64,000 bases of DNA from Geomonas ferrireducens (GCF_004917065.1 NZ_SSYA01000002.1:62001-126000); one strand, 5' to 3'. Counted from the stretch's first letter, positions 43,529 to 52,884 are shown. Notes: generated from the letters alone by a model not told the origin. Translations and numbers: made by a program.

Positions 43529-43993
43529 TCATGCCCCCCCGGGAGGGGTCACGCGCTGCGAGATGAAGCGGTCGAGGGAGAACCTCCCGCCGCCGGCGAT
43601 CGCGAGGGCAAGGCAGATGCCGACTACCAGGATGTGGTACTCGAACCCCTCGCCGGCCTGTTTGCCGCCCCAGTTCATGAAGAAACCGTTGCGGAGATGC
43701 ACGAGGGAGGCCGCGACCGCGATCTCGACCCCCATGACCAGAGCGGCAAGCCTCGTGAAGAGCCCGGCCACGAGCAGCAGCGGGCCTAAGAACTCGGTGA
43801 GGACGGCGAGCAGCGCGAAAAGGTAGGGGATCCCCATGGTGTGAGTGAACATCTCCATGGTCCCGGAAAACCCCGGTCCGCCGAACCAGCCGAACACCTT
43901 CTGGGCACCGTGCGGGAAGATCACCACGGCAAGAAATATCCTCAAAACGGTGAGACTCGACGTCGGTTCTGTCGCCAAAAGCTTCCTCAACAT
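43529..43993 (-). CDS. DoxX family membrane protein
   Basis: 154 residues, four helices. LTVLRIFLAVVIFPHGAQKV and GLFTRLAALVMGVEIAVA are typical of DoxX/SURF4-like proteins, often linked to thiol or quinone redox. GGAGG precedes the ATG. It is 54 nt upstream of marC in the same direction, probably one operon. Confidence 0.88.
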   Translation of the reverse strand: MLRKLLATEPTSSLTVLRIFLAVVIFPHGAQKVFGWFGGPGFSGTMEMFTHTMGIPYLFALLAVLTEFLGPLLLVAGLFTRLAALVMGVEIAVAASLVHLRNGFFMNWGGKQAGEGFEYHILVVGICLALAIAGGGRFSLDRFISQRVTPPGGA

Positions 43994-44160
43994 AGTGCCT
44001 CCTTCGGGCCGGGCGTGGCGGCGCGGGCGTCCCCCCCTCCCCCTTAAGTCGGTGCAAACCAGCCAATGATATCAACGCGCCACAGCTGCGCAAGCGCCGT
44101 TTACGGCAAATTCGACGCAGAACCGCCACCAGTGCGGTTTTCTCCGCTCGAAACTGTTGC

Positions 44161-44196
44161 TTTTTAATTTACAACACATAAATATTCACATATATT
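44161..44196 (+). promoter_or_regulatory. sigma-70 promoter with 23-bp motif shared with 41537-41572
   Basis: TTTTTAATTTACA-A-CACAT-A-AAT at 44161-44183, with TTTACA at 44168-44173, 17 nt and TATATT at 44191-44196. Transcription would start near 44203, 27 nt before the ATG. Confidence 0.65.
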
Positions 44197-44229
44197 TCCA
44201 TCGACAAAATGCGCTCTCCGGAGGAAACC

Positions 44230-44640
44230 ATGGCACAAAACGCCTCAGCGTTCGAGGAATACCTGAAAAAGCAGGGGATCACCCTCGACAAGAACACCCA
44301 CGAAGACAACACCGTGTTCGTCGTCCCTGAAAAAGTGGATGGGATCGGGGCGGTTTCCCTCATGGCGCTTTTCAATGACAGCGACCGCTATGTCACCCTT
44401 ATCTGCTTTAAGTACCTCACCTTCCCGGAAGAGAAGAAACCGGCCGTGCTGGAGATGATCAACACGCTGAACGCCGAGTACACCATGGTGAAGTTCGTCG
44501 AGACGGGCAACGCAGTATCGGCCCAGGTGGTGGTTCCCTTCCACGACAACTTCTCCAGCGAAGTAATCGTGGACATGATCGCCCTCGTCTTCCGTGCGAT
44601 GCAGGAGGAACATCCCCGTCTCCTGAAGGTGCTGCAGTAG
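44230..44640 (+). CDS. YbjN-like domain protein
   Basis: 136 residues. The pattern of an N-terminal acidic helix, then YVTLICFKYLTFPEEKKPAV, then LNAEYTMVKF, then VPFHDNFSSEVIVDMIALV fits the YbjN/type III chaperone-like fold. Proteins of this group act as small regulators or chaperones; no partner is obvious. GGAGG precedes the ATG at 44230. The dipeptide epimerase gene follows after 40 nt. Confidence 0.65.
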   Translation: MAQNASAFEEYLKKQGITLDKNTHEDNTVFVVPEKVDGIGAVSLMALFNDSDRYVTLICFKYLTFPEEKKPAVLEMINTLNAEYTMVKFVETGNAVSAQVVVPFHDNFSSEVIVDMIALVFRAMQEEHPRLLKVLQ

Positions 44641-44680
44641 TGCAATGAAATGAGGTCCTAGCTCCCCGGAGGAACTGTTG

Positions 44681-45787
44681 ATGGAGAAAGTATCCTTTGT
44701 TATCGACGACGCGGTTGCTTCGATCATCCGGGCGCCGCTTGTCACGCCGTTTCGTATCGCAACCGGCCAGCACGACGAGCTGGAAAATGTCTTTTTGAGG
44801 CTGTGCGCCGGCGACGGGACCTGCGGCTACGGCGAGGCGGCGGTAGCCACACACATAACCGGCGAGACGGTAACCGACACCCTGGACAACCTGCAAAGCG
44901 CGGCGCATGCCCTGCGCGGCCGCAGGATCGGCGACCCCGTCGCGGTCTGCCGCGAGTTCGCCCCGGCCTTCGCCGGCAACCACGCCGGTCTTGCCGCGCT
45001 CGAGATGGCGGTTCTGGACCTGAGCGCCCGCCTGCAGGGTATCCCCTTCTACCGGCTCTTCACGCCGCTTGCCCAGAATGCGCCCGCCTCCTTCGCGACG
45101 GACATAACCGTGGTGATCGGGACCGTCGAGCAGGCGCGGCAAACGGCGCGCGACTTCGCACAGCGCGGCTTTAAGACCTTCAAGATCAAGGTCGGCAGCG
45201 ACGAGAGTATCGACCTCGAAAGGGTGCTCGCAGTACGGGAGGCGGCCCCCGGGTGCGAGATCGTCCTAGACGCCAACATGGGTTTCAACGCGACACGCAT
45301 GCTCGCCTTCCTGGAACGGCTCGACGCCGGCGGGGCGCGCCCGGCACTTCTGGAGCAGCCGGTCCCCAAAGAGGATTGGGAAGGGCTTTGTACGATAACG
45401 AAGGCGCTCGAGGGAAGCGGCATACTCGTCTGCGCCGATGAAAGCGTCGGTTCCGTCGCCGCGGCAAGACGCGCCATAGAGATGAACGCGGTGAGCGCCA
45501 TCAACATAAAGTTCATGAAAAGCGGCATCCTGGACGGCGCCGAGATCGCCCGTCTCGCCGTGGAAAGCGGCAAGCGGCTCATGCTCGGGGCGATGATGGA
45601 GAGTTCGCTCGCCATCACCGCATCGGCCCACTTCGCGGCGGGGCTTGGCTGCATCGACTTCATCGACCTCGACACCACCTTCTTCCTGGGCGGGGCGATG
45701 GCTCACTCCCCCTACCTCGACGCAAGCGGCCGGTTCGACCTGAGCGCCGCCGGCCCGGGAATCGGCGTGGAGCCCGAGTTCCCATGA
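44681..45787 (+). CDS. Dipeptide epimerase (enolase superfamily, L-Ala-D/L-Glu type)
   Basis: 368 residues. Muconate-lactonizing-enzyme subgroup: catalytic lysine pair FKTFKIKVG, metal ligands in EIVLDANMG, LLEQPV and VCADESVG, second lysine in INIKFMKSG. It should epimerise a dipeptide such as L-Ala-D-Glu from peptidoglycan turnover. The ATG at 44681 has GGAGG 7 nt upstream. It overlaps the DUF819 gene by 4 nt. Confidence 0.9.
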   Translation: MEKVSFVIDDAVASIIRAPLVTPFRIATGQHDELENVFLRLCAGDGTCGYGEAAVATHITGETVTDTLDNLQSAAHALRGRRIGDPVAVCREFAPAFAGNHAGLAALEMAVLDLSARLQGIPFYRLFTPLAQNAPASFATDITVVIGTVEQARQTARDFAQRGFKTFKIKVGSDESIDLERVLAVREAAPGCEIVLDANMGFNATRMLAFLERLDAGGARPALLEQPVPKEDWEGLCTITKALEGSGILVCADESVGSVAAARRAIEMNAVSAINIKFMKSGILDGAEIARLAVESGKRLMLGAMMESSLAITASAHFAAGLGCIDFIDLDTTFFLGGAMAHSPYLDASGRFDLSAAGPGIGVEPEFP

Positions 45788-46953
45788 TCGAGAACCCGGT
45801 CCTCATCGTCGCGGTCCTCGTTGCCATCGAGGCAGTGATCCTCACCCTGTCGCGGCACGAGCGGACCGCACGCTTCTTCGACCTACTTCCGGCGGTATTC
45901 TGGATCTACTTCATCCCGATGCTTTCGGCCACCTTCGGCCTCATCGCGACCAAGAGCCCGGTTTACGGTCTCATTACCACCTGGCTGTTGCCGGCAAGCC
46001 TCGTGCTGCTGCTTTTGCCGGTGGACATCGGCGCGATCCTCCGCCTGGGGCCGATCGCCCTTGCCATGTTCTTCATCGGCGCCGCCGGCATCATGGCGGG
46101 AGCCGTCCTCTCCTTCTCGCTCTTTCGCCCCCTCATCGGCGCGCAGTTCTGGTCCGGCTTCGGCGCCCTTTCCGCCTCCTGGACCGGGGGGAGCGCCAAC
46201 ATGATCGCGGTGAAGGAGGCGCTCGCCGTCCCCGATGCCGTCTTCGCCCCGATGGTGATCGTGGACACCGTGGTCCCCTACCTCTGGATGGGCTTCATGA
46301 TCGCCATCGTCGGGCTGCAGCCCGCCTTTGACCGCTGGAACCGCTCCGAGCGCGGCATCCTGGAACACCTGGGCGAGCAGGCGGCGCAGCATCTGGCCTC
46401 AACCGGCGGGCGCCGCACCGTCGGAGGGATCGTCCTCTCGCTTGCGGTGGCGCTGGCCGGGGGATGGGGAGCGCACATGATCGCAGAGCTGCTCCCGAAG
46501 GTCCAAGACGTGATCACCTCCTACACCTGGACCATCATCGTGGTCACCCTTTTCGGTATCGCGCTCTCCTTTTCGCCGCTTCGCAAACTCGAGCGCGCCG
46601 GCGCCTCGCGCACCGGCTACGACATTCTCTACTTCGTGCTGACCGCCATCGGTGCCAAGGCCTCCGTGGCCAGCGTCGGCTCGGCGCTCGTCCTCATCGC
46701 CGCCGGATTTTTGATCGTCGCGGTGCACGCCGTGTTCCTCGTGGTAGGGGCGCGGCTGCTGAAGGCCCCCATGTTCCTCGTCGCCGCCGCGAGCCAGGCA
46801 AACGTGGGCGGGGTCGCCTCCGCCCCCGTGGTCGCCGAGGTGTACCATCCCGGGCTCGCCTCGGTCGGTTTACTCCTCGCCATCCTCGGAAACATCGTCG
46901 GCACCTGGCTAGGTATTTTGTGCGCGCAGATGTGCAGGGGCCTCGCACCATGA
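45784..46953 (+). CDS. DUF819 family membrane protein (putative transporter)
   Basis: 389 residues, about ten helices in two related halves (ARLLKAPMFLVAAASQANVG near the end; FWSGFGALSASWTGGSANMI in the first half). DUF819 proteins resemble sodium-dependent symporters or keto-acid exporters. ATGA coupling to the dipeptide epimerase suggests that it moves the same peptide or amino acid across the inner membrane. That is inference from context. Confidence 0.85.
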   Translation: MIENPVLIVAVLVAIEAVILTLSRHERTARFFDLLPAVFWIYFIPMLSATFGLIATKSPVYGLITTWLLPASLVLLLLPVDIGAILRLGPIALAMFFIGAAGIMAGAVLSFSLFRPLIGAQFWSGFGALSASWTGGSANMIAVKEALAVPDAVFAPMVIVDTVVPYLWMGFMIAIVGLQPAFDRWNRSERGILEHLGEQAAQHLASTGGRRTVGGIVLSLAVALAGGWGAHMIAELLPKVQDVITSYTWTIIVVTLFGIALSFSPLRKLERAGASRTGYDILYFVLTAIGAKASVASVGSALVLIAAGFLIVAVHAVFLVVGARLLKAPMFLVAAASQANVGGVASAPVVAEVYHPGLASVGLLLAILGNIVGTWLGILCAQMCRGLAP

Positions 46954-47279
46954 ACCTGCGCCGAGTGAAACTGGCACTCTGTACGGGAGAGATGGCCTGC
47001 GTCATCGCGTCCCTGGCTGCGGCGAGGGCGGCCGATATTGCCATGGACAAAAGCGGCGTCGGCGACTTGGACCGTTTCGCCTTCTGGAACAGCATCGTGG
47101 GGCTGAGCGTCATGCTGTTCTTCCTGCTTTGGGTCGCCGCTGTGCTGCTGGCCGTTTTCAGCAGACAGCGCGAATTTTATGCGTCCAAAAGGGAGTACTG
47201 GTTGAACCTCGTGCCGGACGTGATACTGCCCCCGCTGGTGATGCTTGCCGGTTGGGCGGCCGTCTTCATGCTGTTGTGA
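46950..47279 (+). CDS. Small membrane protein coupled to DUF819
   Basis: 109 residues, three hydrophobic segments (LALCTGEMACVIASLAAARA, IVGLSVMLFFLLWVAAVLLA, ILPPLVMLAGWAAVFML). Its ATG overlaps the DUF819 stop by 4 nt (ATGA). It may be a small partner of the transporter. No known family. Confidence 0.7.
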   Translation: MNLRRVKLALCTGEMACVIASLAAARAADIAMDKSGVGDLDRFAFWNSIVGLSVMLFFLLWVAAVLLAVFSRQREFYASKREYWLNLVPDVILPPLVMLAGWAAVFMLL

Positions 47280-47299
47280 ATGGAGGATTGGCAGGCGGG

Positions 47300-47962
47300 A
47301 TGATCAAGCTAGTGGCGGTGATATGTGCGGCATGCGCGCTGCTCTTACTCGGCGCGGGACCTTCCGAGGCCGTCTGGCCGATGTACCACGAGCCTTCCTT
47401 CGACGGAAAGGTGATCGACATCGCGACCGGAAAGCCCATCGAAGGCGCCGTGGTGGTCGCCGTGTACAACAAACGTGCGCTGGGAGCCCGCAAGGGGCAG
47501 TCGTCATCGGTGATCAACGTGAAAGAGGCGCTCACCGACCGGGAGGGAAGGTTCCACATCCCCTCCTACACCACGGTGCTCGCCCTGCCGTTCACCCAAA
47601 GCGACCGGACCACCTTCCTGATCTACAAGCCGGGATACGCGAGCGTCACCCTTCCGCTCAAAAGCCTGTTCACCGGCCGGACGAAATCGGAAAAGGAGCT
47701 CTCTCCCTGGGACGATCCCGTTTTAAGCGGAAAGTACAAGATCAGGCTCTTCCCTTCCGGCGTCGTCGGGCTCCCCAAGCTGGAAACGAAGGACGAGAGG
47801 CTTAGGAACATGCCCTCACTTCCCGACAAGCTGGATCACCTGGGGAGACAGAAGACGCTCACCAGGCTGATCAACGAGGAGAAACGCGAACTGGGTGAAC
47901 CGGAGATCGATCCATACCAGATGCGCAATACCCTGCTCAACGAGGTAAAAAGAGAGAAGTGA
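47300..47962 (+). CDS. Secreted carboxypeptidase regulatory-like domain protein
   Basis: 220 residues. Signal peptide (KLVAVICAACALLLLGAGPS), then a Ig-like regulatory-domain pattern GKVIDIATGKPIEGAVVVAV and TDREGRFHIPSY typical of CarboxypepD_reg repeats. The C-terminal ~70 residues are charged and helical. Likely periplasmic. It lies 20 nt after the small membrane protein. The ribosome site is weak (GGAGG is 13 nt away). Confidence 0.7.
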   Translation: MIKLVAVICAACALLLLGAGPSEAVWPMYHEPSFDGKVIDIATGKPIEGAVVVAVYNKRALGARKGQSSSVINVKEALTDREGRFHIPSYTTVLALPFTQSDRTTFLIYKPGYASVTLPLKSLFTGRTKSEKELSPWDDPVLSGKYKIRLFPSGVVGLPKLETKDERLRNMPSLPDKLDHLGRQKTLTRLINEEKRELGEPEIDPYQMRNTLLNEVKREK

Positions 47963-48084
47963 TAAAGGCGAGACCGCTGTCATAGCGCCGTTTGTTCCTT
48001 CTGCAGAACTTGCAAAGAGTTTCCCTCGCTTGTCCCGTCACTATCAGGTAGAATGTCTTCGGCCTTATGACAGGAGGTGACGGC

Positions 48085-48483
48085 ATGATTTCAGCGTTAG
48101 CGGCGTACAAGGCGATGATTTTGGGTTCCACCACCGATACCGGTTCAGCCAAGCCCTCCCATAAGAGAGACGGCGGCGCGGATGCCACCGCCGATGCCGA
48201 TCTGGTCAACATCTCCACCTCCCAAGATGTCTTCACCGCGGTAGACAACTTCTTCAACCTCGGTGCCTCGAACCGTTTCGACGCCTTCCACAAACTCTCC
48301 CCCAACGACAAGGAGCAGTTCGTCCAGATCGTCGCCGACCTCGCGAAGTCCGGTTACATGGGATACGAGGAACTCGTGGTGAACAAGAAAGTGGAACGTC
48401 ACGACTTGGAAAACAAGATCGGCGATGACCGCATCCGAGGCGCCAGGGTCTACGACCGCGCGAAGGAGACCCACCGCGGCTAG
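48085..48483 (+). CDS. Hypothetical protein
   Basis: 132 residues from ATG 48085 with CAGGAGGTGA upstream. The N-terminal ~55 residues are low-complexity; then a helical stretch (SNRFDAFHKLSPNDKEQFVQ, DLAKSGYMGYEELVV). It resembles small proteins found near flagellar or secretion genes but I cannot assign it. Confidence 0.65.
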   Translation: MISALAAYKAMILGSTTDTGSAKPSHKRDGGADATADADLVNISTSQDVFTAVDNFFNLGASNRFDAFHKLSPNDKEQFVQIVADLAKSGYMGYEELVVNKKVERHDLENKIGDDRIRGARVYDRAKETHRG

Positions 48484-48704
48484 TACCCAAGGCTCCAGAG
48501 TTACGCTCCCACGAAGCACCGCCCAAGCCCAAGCGTCCTCCCTTTGCGAACCTTCTTCAGAGAATTCCGGGGAGTAATACAGCTGTCCACGAAGCTCTGC
48601 ATGGGGCCCTAGGTTCCCCCCTTTGCGAAGTGGGGACAGGGAGGATTTGCCTTTAGTTAGCCGCCCAAGGAGCCAGGCCCCTACCCCCCTTTCATGGAGA
48701 TGTC

Positions 48705-49187
48705 ATGTCAGACAAAAAAATAAAAGTTTACCTCGCCTCCCCGCTTGGCTTCAGCCGCGAGAACACCCCCTACCGCCAACGGATCAAGGATCGGCTGGAA
48801 GCGCTCGGCTGCGAGATCTTCGACCCGTGGGAGCAAGATGAGGTGGCGAAACGGATCGAGGCAGCGCTCTTCATCGAGGAAGGGCCGCGCCGCGCGGCCG
48901 CCATCAAGGAAGCCGCCTCCTTCACCGGGGGAGTGAACGCGCAGGGGCTCAAGGGGGCCGATCTGGTGCTGGCGGTTCTCGACGGGACCGAACCGGACAG
49001 CGGGACCGTCGCCGAGGTGGGTTACGGCGCGGGAATCGGGAAGCGGTGCTTCGGCCTGCGCACCGACTTCAGGGACTGCGGCGACTTTCCTGGAGTGCCG
49101 CTCAACCTGCAGGTGATCTACTTCATCGAGGAGAGCGGCGGCCGGCTTTTCCGCAGCATCGAGGAGATCGAGCTGCACCCCTCCTAA
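48705..49187 (+). CDS. Nucleoside 2-deoxyribosyltransferase-like protein
   Basis: 160 residues. VYLASPLGFSRENTPYRQRI, CEIFDPWEQ, GADLVLAVLDGTEPDSGTV and AEVGYGAGIG match the NDT family; the catalytic Glu is in AEVGYG. It swaps bases on deoxyribonucleosides or hydrolyses them, in salvage or damaged-nucleotide clearance. ATGGAG lies 6 nt before the ATG. Confidence 0.88.
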   Translation: MSDKKIKVYLASPLGFSRENTPYRQRIKDRLEALGCEIFDPWEQDEVAKRIEAALFIEEGPRRAAAIKEAASFTGGVNAQGLKGADLVLAVLDGTEPDSGTVAEVGYGAGIGKRCFGLRTDFRDCGDFPGVPLNLQVIYFIEESGGRLFRSIEEIELHPS

Positions 49188-49210
49188 GTGGGCACCCAGC
49201 CGGTTTCATA

Positions 49211-49239
49211 TTGACAGCGGCGGGCGTTGCGGCTAGTTT
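49211..49239 (+). promoter_or_regulatory. sigma-70 promoter giving a leaderless MFS mRNA
   Basis: TTGACA (49211-49216), 17 nt, TAGTTT (49234-49239). The start would fall at about 49246-49249, at the ATG itself. No Shine-Dalgarno is visible. Confidence 0.5.
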
Positions 49240-49248
49240 TGCCCGACC

Positions 49249-50490
49249 ATGAATGACACCGGCATAAATGGCGAAGAGCTCGCCGCACAGTACGACCCGC
49301 CCCGACATCGGCACACCCTGCAGGTCCTCACCTGTTGCCTCATCGGCTTCATCTGCTTCCTCGGCGCCTACATGCGCATACCGGTGCTGCCGCTGTTAGC
49401 CAGCGGCATCGGCGCAGGCACCACGGAGATCGGTCTCATCAACGCCGCCTTCATGCTCTCCGCCGGCATCCTCGCCGTTCCCGCGGGCCTCTTGTCGGAC
49501 CGCATCGGCATCCGGCCGGTGCTGCTCACCGGGCTTGCCCTCATGAGCTGCGCGTCCCTTCTCATCCCCTTCTGCGGCACGCCCCTTCTGCTCGGCGTCA
49601 TCTACCTCGTCTTCGGCATGGGGCTTTCCGCCTTCACCCCGACCATGATGTCGTCGGTGGCAAAGGTGGTCCCGCGCTCTCACGTCGGTCGCGCCTACAG
49701 CTGGTACACCACCGCGGTCTACCTCGCCATGACCATAGGTCCGGCCAGCGGCGGCTGGTTCGGCCGCATCATCGGCATACGTGAGGTCTTCTTCGTGTCG
49801 GGGGGATTGATCCTGCTGGCGCTGGCGGCGGTCCTCTTCTTCCGTCCCGGGCAGGGGGAGGAACACCACGCCCACGCCGAAGAGCACCCGGAGCACCTCT
49901 CCGGGGTCTTTTCGAACCGCAGGCTCATGGCCGCCCTAGTCGGGACCCTCGGAGGATGCTTCGGCTTCGGCATGTTCATTTCTTTTCTCCCGCTGCACGC
50001 CCGCGCCCAGGGGCTCAACGTTGGGGAGATCGGCATCGTCTTCGCCGCTCAGGCCCTCATGAACGTGCTGCTGCGTATCCCGTTCGGCCGACTGAGCGAC
50101 CGGGTGGACCGCGGCCTCATGTCCGGCACCGGCCTTCTCGTCTGCGCCGTCGCCGTCATGCTCACCGGTCCCGCCCAAGGGATGGCCGCGCTCATCGCCT
50201 GCGCCTGCCTCCTCGGGGCAGGCATGGGGGTCTGCTTCACCGCGCTCAGTTCGCTCGTCGTGGTGGTCACCCCTCCAAAACAGCGCGGGCTGGGCCTTGG
50301 TCTCTACAACAGCTGCGTCTACCTAGGCATGATGCTCAGTTCTGCAACCATGGGGATAGTGATCAAGAGAACCAGCTTTTCCCTAGGCTTCATGGTGACC
50401 GGCGCCGCGACCTTCGTGATGGCGCTCCTCTTCTTCTGCCTGTACCGCACCGTCGTCTCCGCTCCGGAAAAAACGGGGGCGGCCCGATAA
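49249..50490 (+). CDS. MFS transporter
   Basis: 413 residues, 12 helices. SDRIGIRPVLLTGL in the first loop and SDRVDRGLMSGTG in the middle loop are the MFS signatures; the central loop has a His-rich stretch (EEHHAHAEEHPEH). Drug/H+ antiporter-like; the substrate is unknown. There is no ribosome site before the ATG; see the promoter. A bidirectional terminator overlaps its end. Confidence 0.88.
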   Translation: MNDTGINGEELAAQYDPPRHRHTLQVLTCCLIGFICFLGAYMRIPVLPLLASGIGAGTTEIGLINAAFMLSAGILAVPAGLLSDRIGIRPVLLTGLALMSCASLLIPFCGTPLLLGVIYLVFGMGLSAFTPTMMSSVAKVVPRSHVGRAYSWYTTAVYLAMTIGPASGGWFGRIIGIREVFFVSGGLILLALAAVLFFRPGQGEEHHAHAEEHPEHLSGVFSNRRLMAALVGTLGGCFGFGMFISFLPLHARAQGLNVGEIGIVFAAQALMNVLLRIPFGRLSDRVDRGLMSGTGLLVCAVAVMLTGPAQGMAALIACACLLGAGMGVCFTALSSLVVVVTPPKQRGLGLGLYNSCVYLGMMLSSATMGIVIKRTSFSLGFMVTGAATFVMALLFFCLYRTVVSAPEKTGAAR

Positions 50491-50510
50491 TCTCCCGGAC
50501 CGCCCCTTCT
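50466..50510. terminator. Bidirectional terminator between MFS and DUF3160 genes
   Basis: GGGGCGG (50476-50482) pairs with CCGCCCC (50500-50506). A run of A (50468-50473) gives T on the minus strand, and TTCTT follows on the plus strand. The stem overlaps the last codons of the MFS gene. Confidence 0.65.
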
Positions 50511-50559
50511 TGCCACACCGTTACGTGACGTACTCCCCTTCTCTTTCCGCCACGCAGCT

Positions 50560-52884
50560 CTATTTCCCGAGCACCGCCTTACCCTGGGCGAGCTTGTCGG
50601 CTTCGGCCGCGCTGATCACCTTCGCGCAGAAGATGTCCGCCTCCTTGAAGGAGCCGGCAGCCTTGGCGGGGTAGTCGTCGACCTGGGCCGGGTTGATGCT
50701 GAGATAGATCCACATCTCCTTGACGGTAGCGAGCTTGACCAGGTAGGTATCCCACTCCTTCACCCGGACCACCGACTGGATAGAGGGGATCGCCTTAAAA
50801 ACGGCCTCTCCCTTGCCTGACGAAGCCGATGGCTGCTGCGCATTTGCCAGCGCCGTCACCAGGCCGACCGCTTCGAGCTCCGGGCTCTTTTCCCACGCAA
50901 GTCGCAGCGCCTGTTTCTTCCCTTTCCCCGCGCCACTCTCCTTGTCCTGCAACGGTACTGCCGACACGCCTACCACAGCAGGCTTGGCAGGCTGGACCGG
51001 TTGGGACTCCGCAGCCGGCTTACCCGTTTGCGGCACGCTCTCCGCCGCGGGCGCCGGCGGGCCGCCGGGCGTCATCGCCCCTTTCTGCAACGCTCCGCCG
51101 ACTGGGAAGGGAAGCCCGGTTACCACCGGGGTCGCGGCCGACGGCGCCGCCCCGTTCACCTTCATCTTTGCCAGAATGTCCGCCTGGGTCGCCAGGGTGA
51201 TGCCGCCGCTGATCATGCCGTACCCTCCCAGGAAGGGGTGGGGCTTCGATTGGAGCAGGGAGAGGCACTCGGTCCGACGCCCCAGCTTCTCCTTGTCCAG
51301 AAACGGGAGGGAACCCGCGCCCTGAAGCCGCTCGACGTCCCGGCTCCACTGCTCGAAGTCGATGTCCCGGCGCACCGGAAGGTCAAGGAGGAAGTCGAGC
51401 TGATGCAGGCCGCTCACCTTGAGCATCAGGATGACGCAGCTCCACTTCTGGATCTGGTTCAGCCTGTGATAAGCGGGCTCGTAGTCGGCAAAGGCGTCGT
51501 AATGCCGGTCCCACCACCCGAGGAATTCCTTGCTCTGGTAGTTAGGGGCGGTCTCCTCCTTGCCCGGCGTCAGCATGTTGGAAGAGGCGGCGTAGACCCT
51601 GGTCGCCGTCGGCTGGAACAGGGTCTTGTTCCCGTACACCTCGAAGGCGTCCTGCTTGAGGCCGAACCAGAGCCTCGTGTTGGCCGCCCGGCCGTACCCC
51701 TGCCAGTACAGTTTCGGAATCAGGATCTCAGTCATGGGGCGGAACCCCTTGATGGCTACCTTCGGCGACCCCCCCTCGTAGTCCATGGCCCACATCTTGG
51801 CGAGGAGGTCGGTGTAGAAAAGCATCATGCCCGCCTGCGTCCCCTGCAGGTTCCCGTCGTAGCGCGCCTTCTGGTAGGTGTGGTACTGCTGGATGCTGTA
51901 AATGGCCGAGAAGACGCGCATGTCCGCGTCGCTGCCCGATGCCGAAAGGGCGCGCAAGAGCGCCACCAGAGGGGCATCGCTCCTCGTCATCCTGACGCGC
52001 TGCGCGACGGTGCCGAGGTCCGAGGCGGAGGCACCGACAAAGCCCGGGTTCCGTATGAGCGGCGAGGTTCGCACGAACTCCTCCAAATCAGAGGCGAACG
52101 CGCCGTAGTCCATGTCGAGGTCGAGGGAGAAGCCGATTTTGGCGGGGCTCCCCGGTGCGATGTAGGCCTGGTAGAGCGCAGCGATCTCTTCCACCGTCAC
52201 CGCGCGGCGCGCGTCGTGCCCGTAGGAGCGCGCGCCTATGAGCAGGGCGCCCGGGCTCCACTGCACCATGACGACGTCATCGGCGTTCTTGAGAAACTTC
52301 CTGAGCTCGGGAAGGTTGGAAACGGAGGCGGTGCTGTAACCGTACTCGGCGGTAAAGACGGCGGCGGTATCGAAGCTTTTCTCGAACGAGATGTCAAGGC
52401 TCGATGCCCCTTCGGGGAGCGCGTAGGTGAAGACGGAGATCTTCTCGGGGAGGGAGTTGCTCTTCGCGTAGCTCTTGTCGATGAGGGAGCCGATGAGCGG
52501 CTTATCGCCGCGCTTCTCCCTGGGTATGAGTACGGCCCACTCCTTGTCGGAGACCGCGAACACCCTTCCCTTCGACACCTCCCCCGGAGCGGTTTCCTTG
52601 AGCGACGGGTGGCGGATGGGGATCTCTTCCCCCGTCGATACACCGAGCTCGTTTTTCAGGCCGTACGCGGCCCAGTCGCGCACCTGCTCGTCCTTTTCGT
52701 CCGTGCTCAGTGTGCCGAGGAAGGAAACAAGGCTCGATATGTCGACGGAGACGTTTGCCGGGTGGGCGGCAACGGCCTGGGTGTTGAGGTCTGAGACCAA
52801 CAGGAAGGCGACGAGGGTCATGCAGGTGAGAAAGGCTCTGAGGAGCAACGGACATCCGGTCGTGCGGGGCGGGAAACGGTGCAT
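50560..52884 (-). CDS. DUF3160 secreted protein
   Basis: 774 residues. Signal peptide near the N-terminus (LLRAFLTCMTLVAFLLVSDL), then the long DUF3160 domain (HTYQKARYDGNLQGTQAGMM, IPKLYWQGYGRAANTRLW) and a Pro/Ala-rich segment followed by a C-terminal ~130-residue domain. Periplasmic or surface; function unknown. The ATG at 52884 has AGGAG 5 nt upstream. It borders the accessory region. Confidence 0.85.
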   Translation of the reverse strand: MHRFPPRTTGCPLLLRAFLTCMTLVAFLLVSDLNTQAVAAHPANVSVDISSLVSFLGTLSTDEKDEQVRDWAAYGLKNELGVSTGEEIPIRHPSLKETAPGEVSKGRVFAVSDKEWAVLIPREKRGDKPLIGSLIDKSYAKSNSLPEKISVFTYALPEGASSLDISFEKSFDTAAVFTAEYGYSTASVSNLPELRKFLKNADDVVMVQWSPGALLIGARSYGHDARRAVTVEEIAALYQAYIAPGSPAKIGFSLDLDMDYGAFASDLEEFVRTSPLIRNPGFVGASASDLGTVAQRVRMTRSDAPLVALLRALSASGSDADMRVFSAIYSIQQYHTYQKARYDGNLQGTQAGMMLFYTDLLAKMWAMDYEGGSPKVAIKGFRPMTEILIPKLYWQGYGRAANTRLWFGLKQDAFEVYGNKTLFQPTATRVYAASSNMLTPGKEETAPNYQSKEFLGWWDRHYDAFADYEPAYHRLNQIQKWSCVILMLKVSGLHQLDFLLDLPVRRDIDFEQWSRDVERLQGAGSLPFLDKEKLGRRTECLSLLQSKPHPFLGGYGMISGGITLATQADILAKMKVNGAAPSAATPVVTGLPFPVGGALQKGAMTPGGPPAPAAESVPQTGKPAAESQPVQPAKPAVVGVSAVPLQDKESGAGKGKKQALRLAWEKSPELEAVGLVTALANAQQPSASSGKGEAVFKAIPSIQSVVRVKEWDTYLVKLATVKEMWIYLSINPAQVDDYPAKAAGSFKEADIFCAKVISAAEADKLAQGKAVLGK

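Noticed and set aside
43500..44129. Minus-strand frame over doxX
   Set aside because: Arg/His/Pro-rich out-of-frame reading; DoxX frame is clearly the real one.
51001..52794. 597-residue plus-strand frame opposite the DUF3160 gene
   Set aside because: Antisense shadow with no ribosome site or domain.
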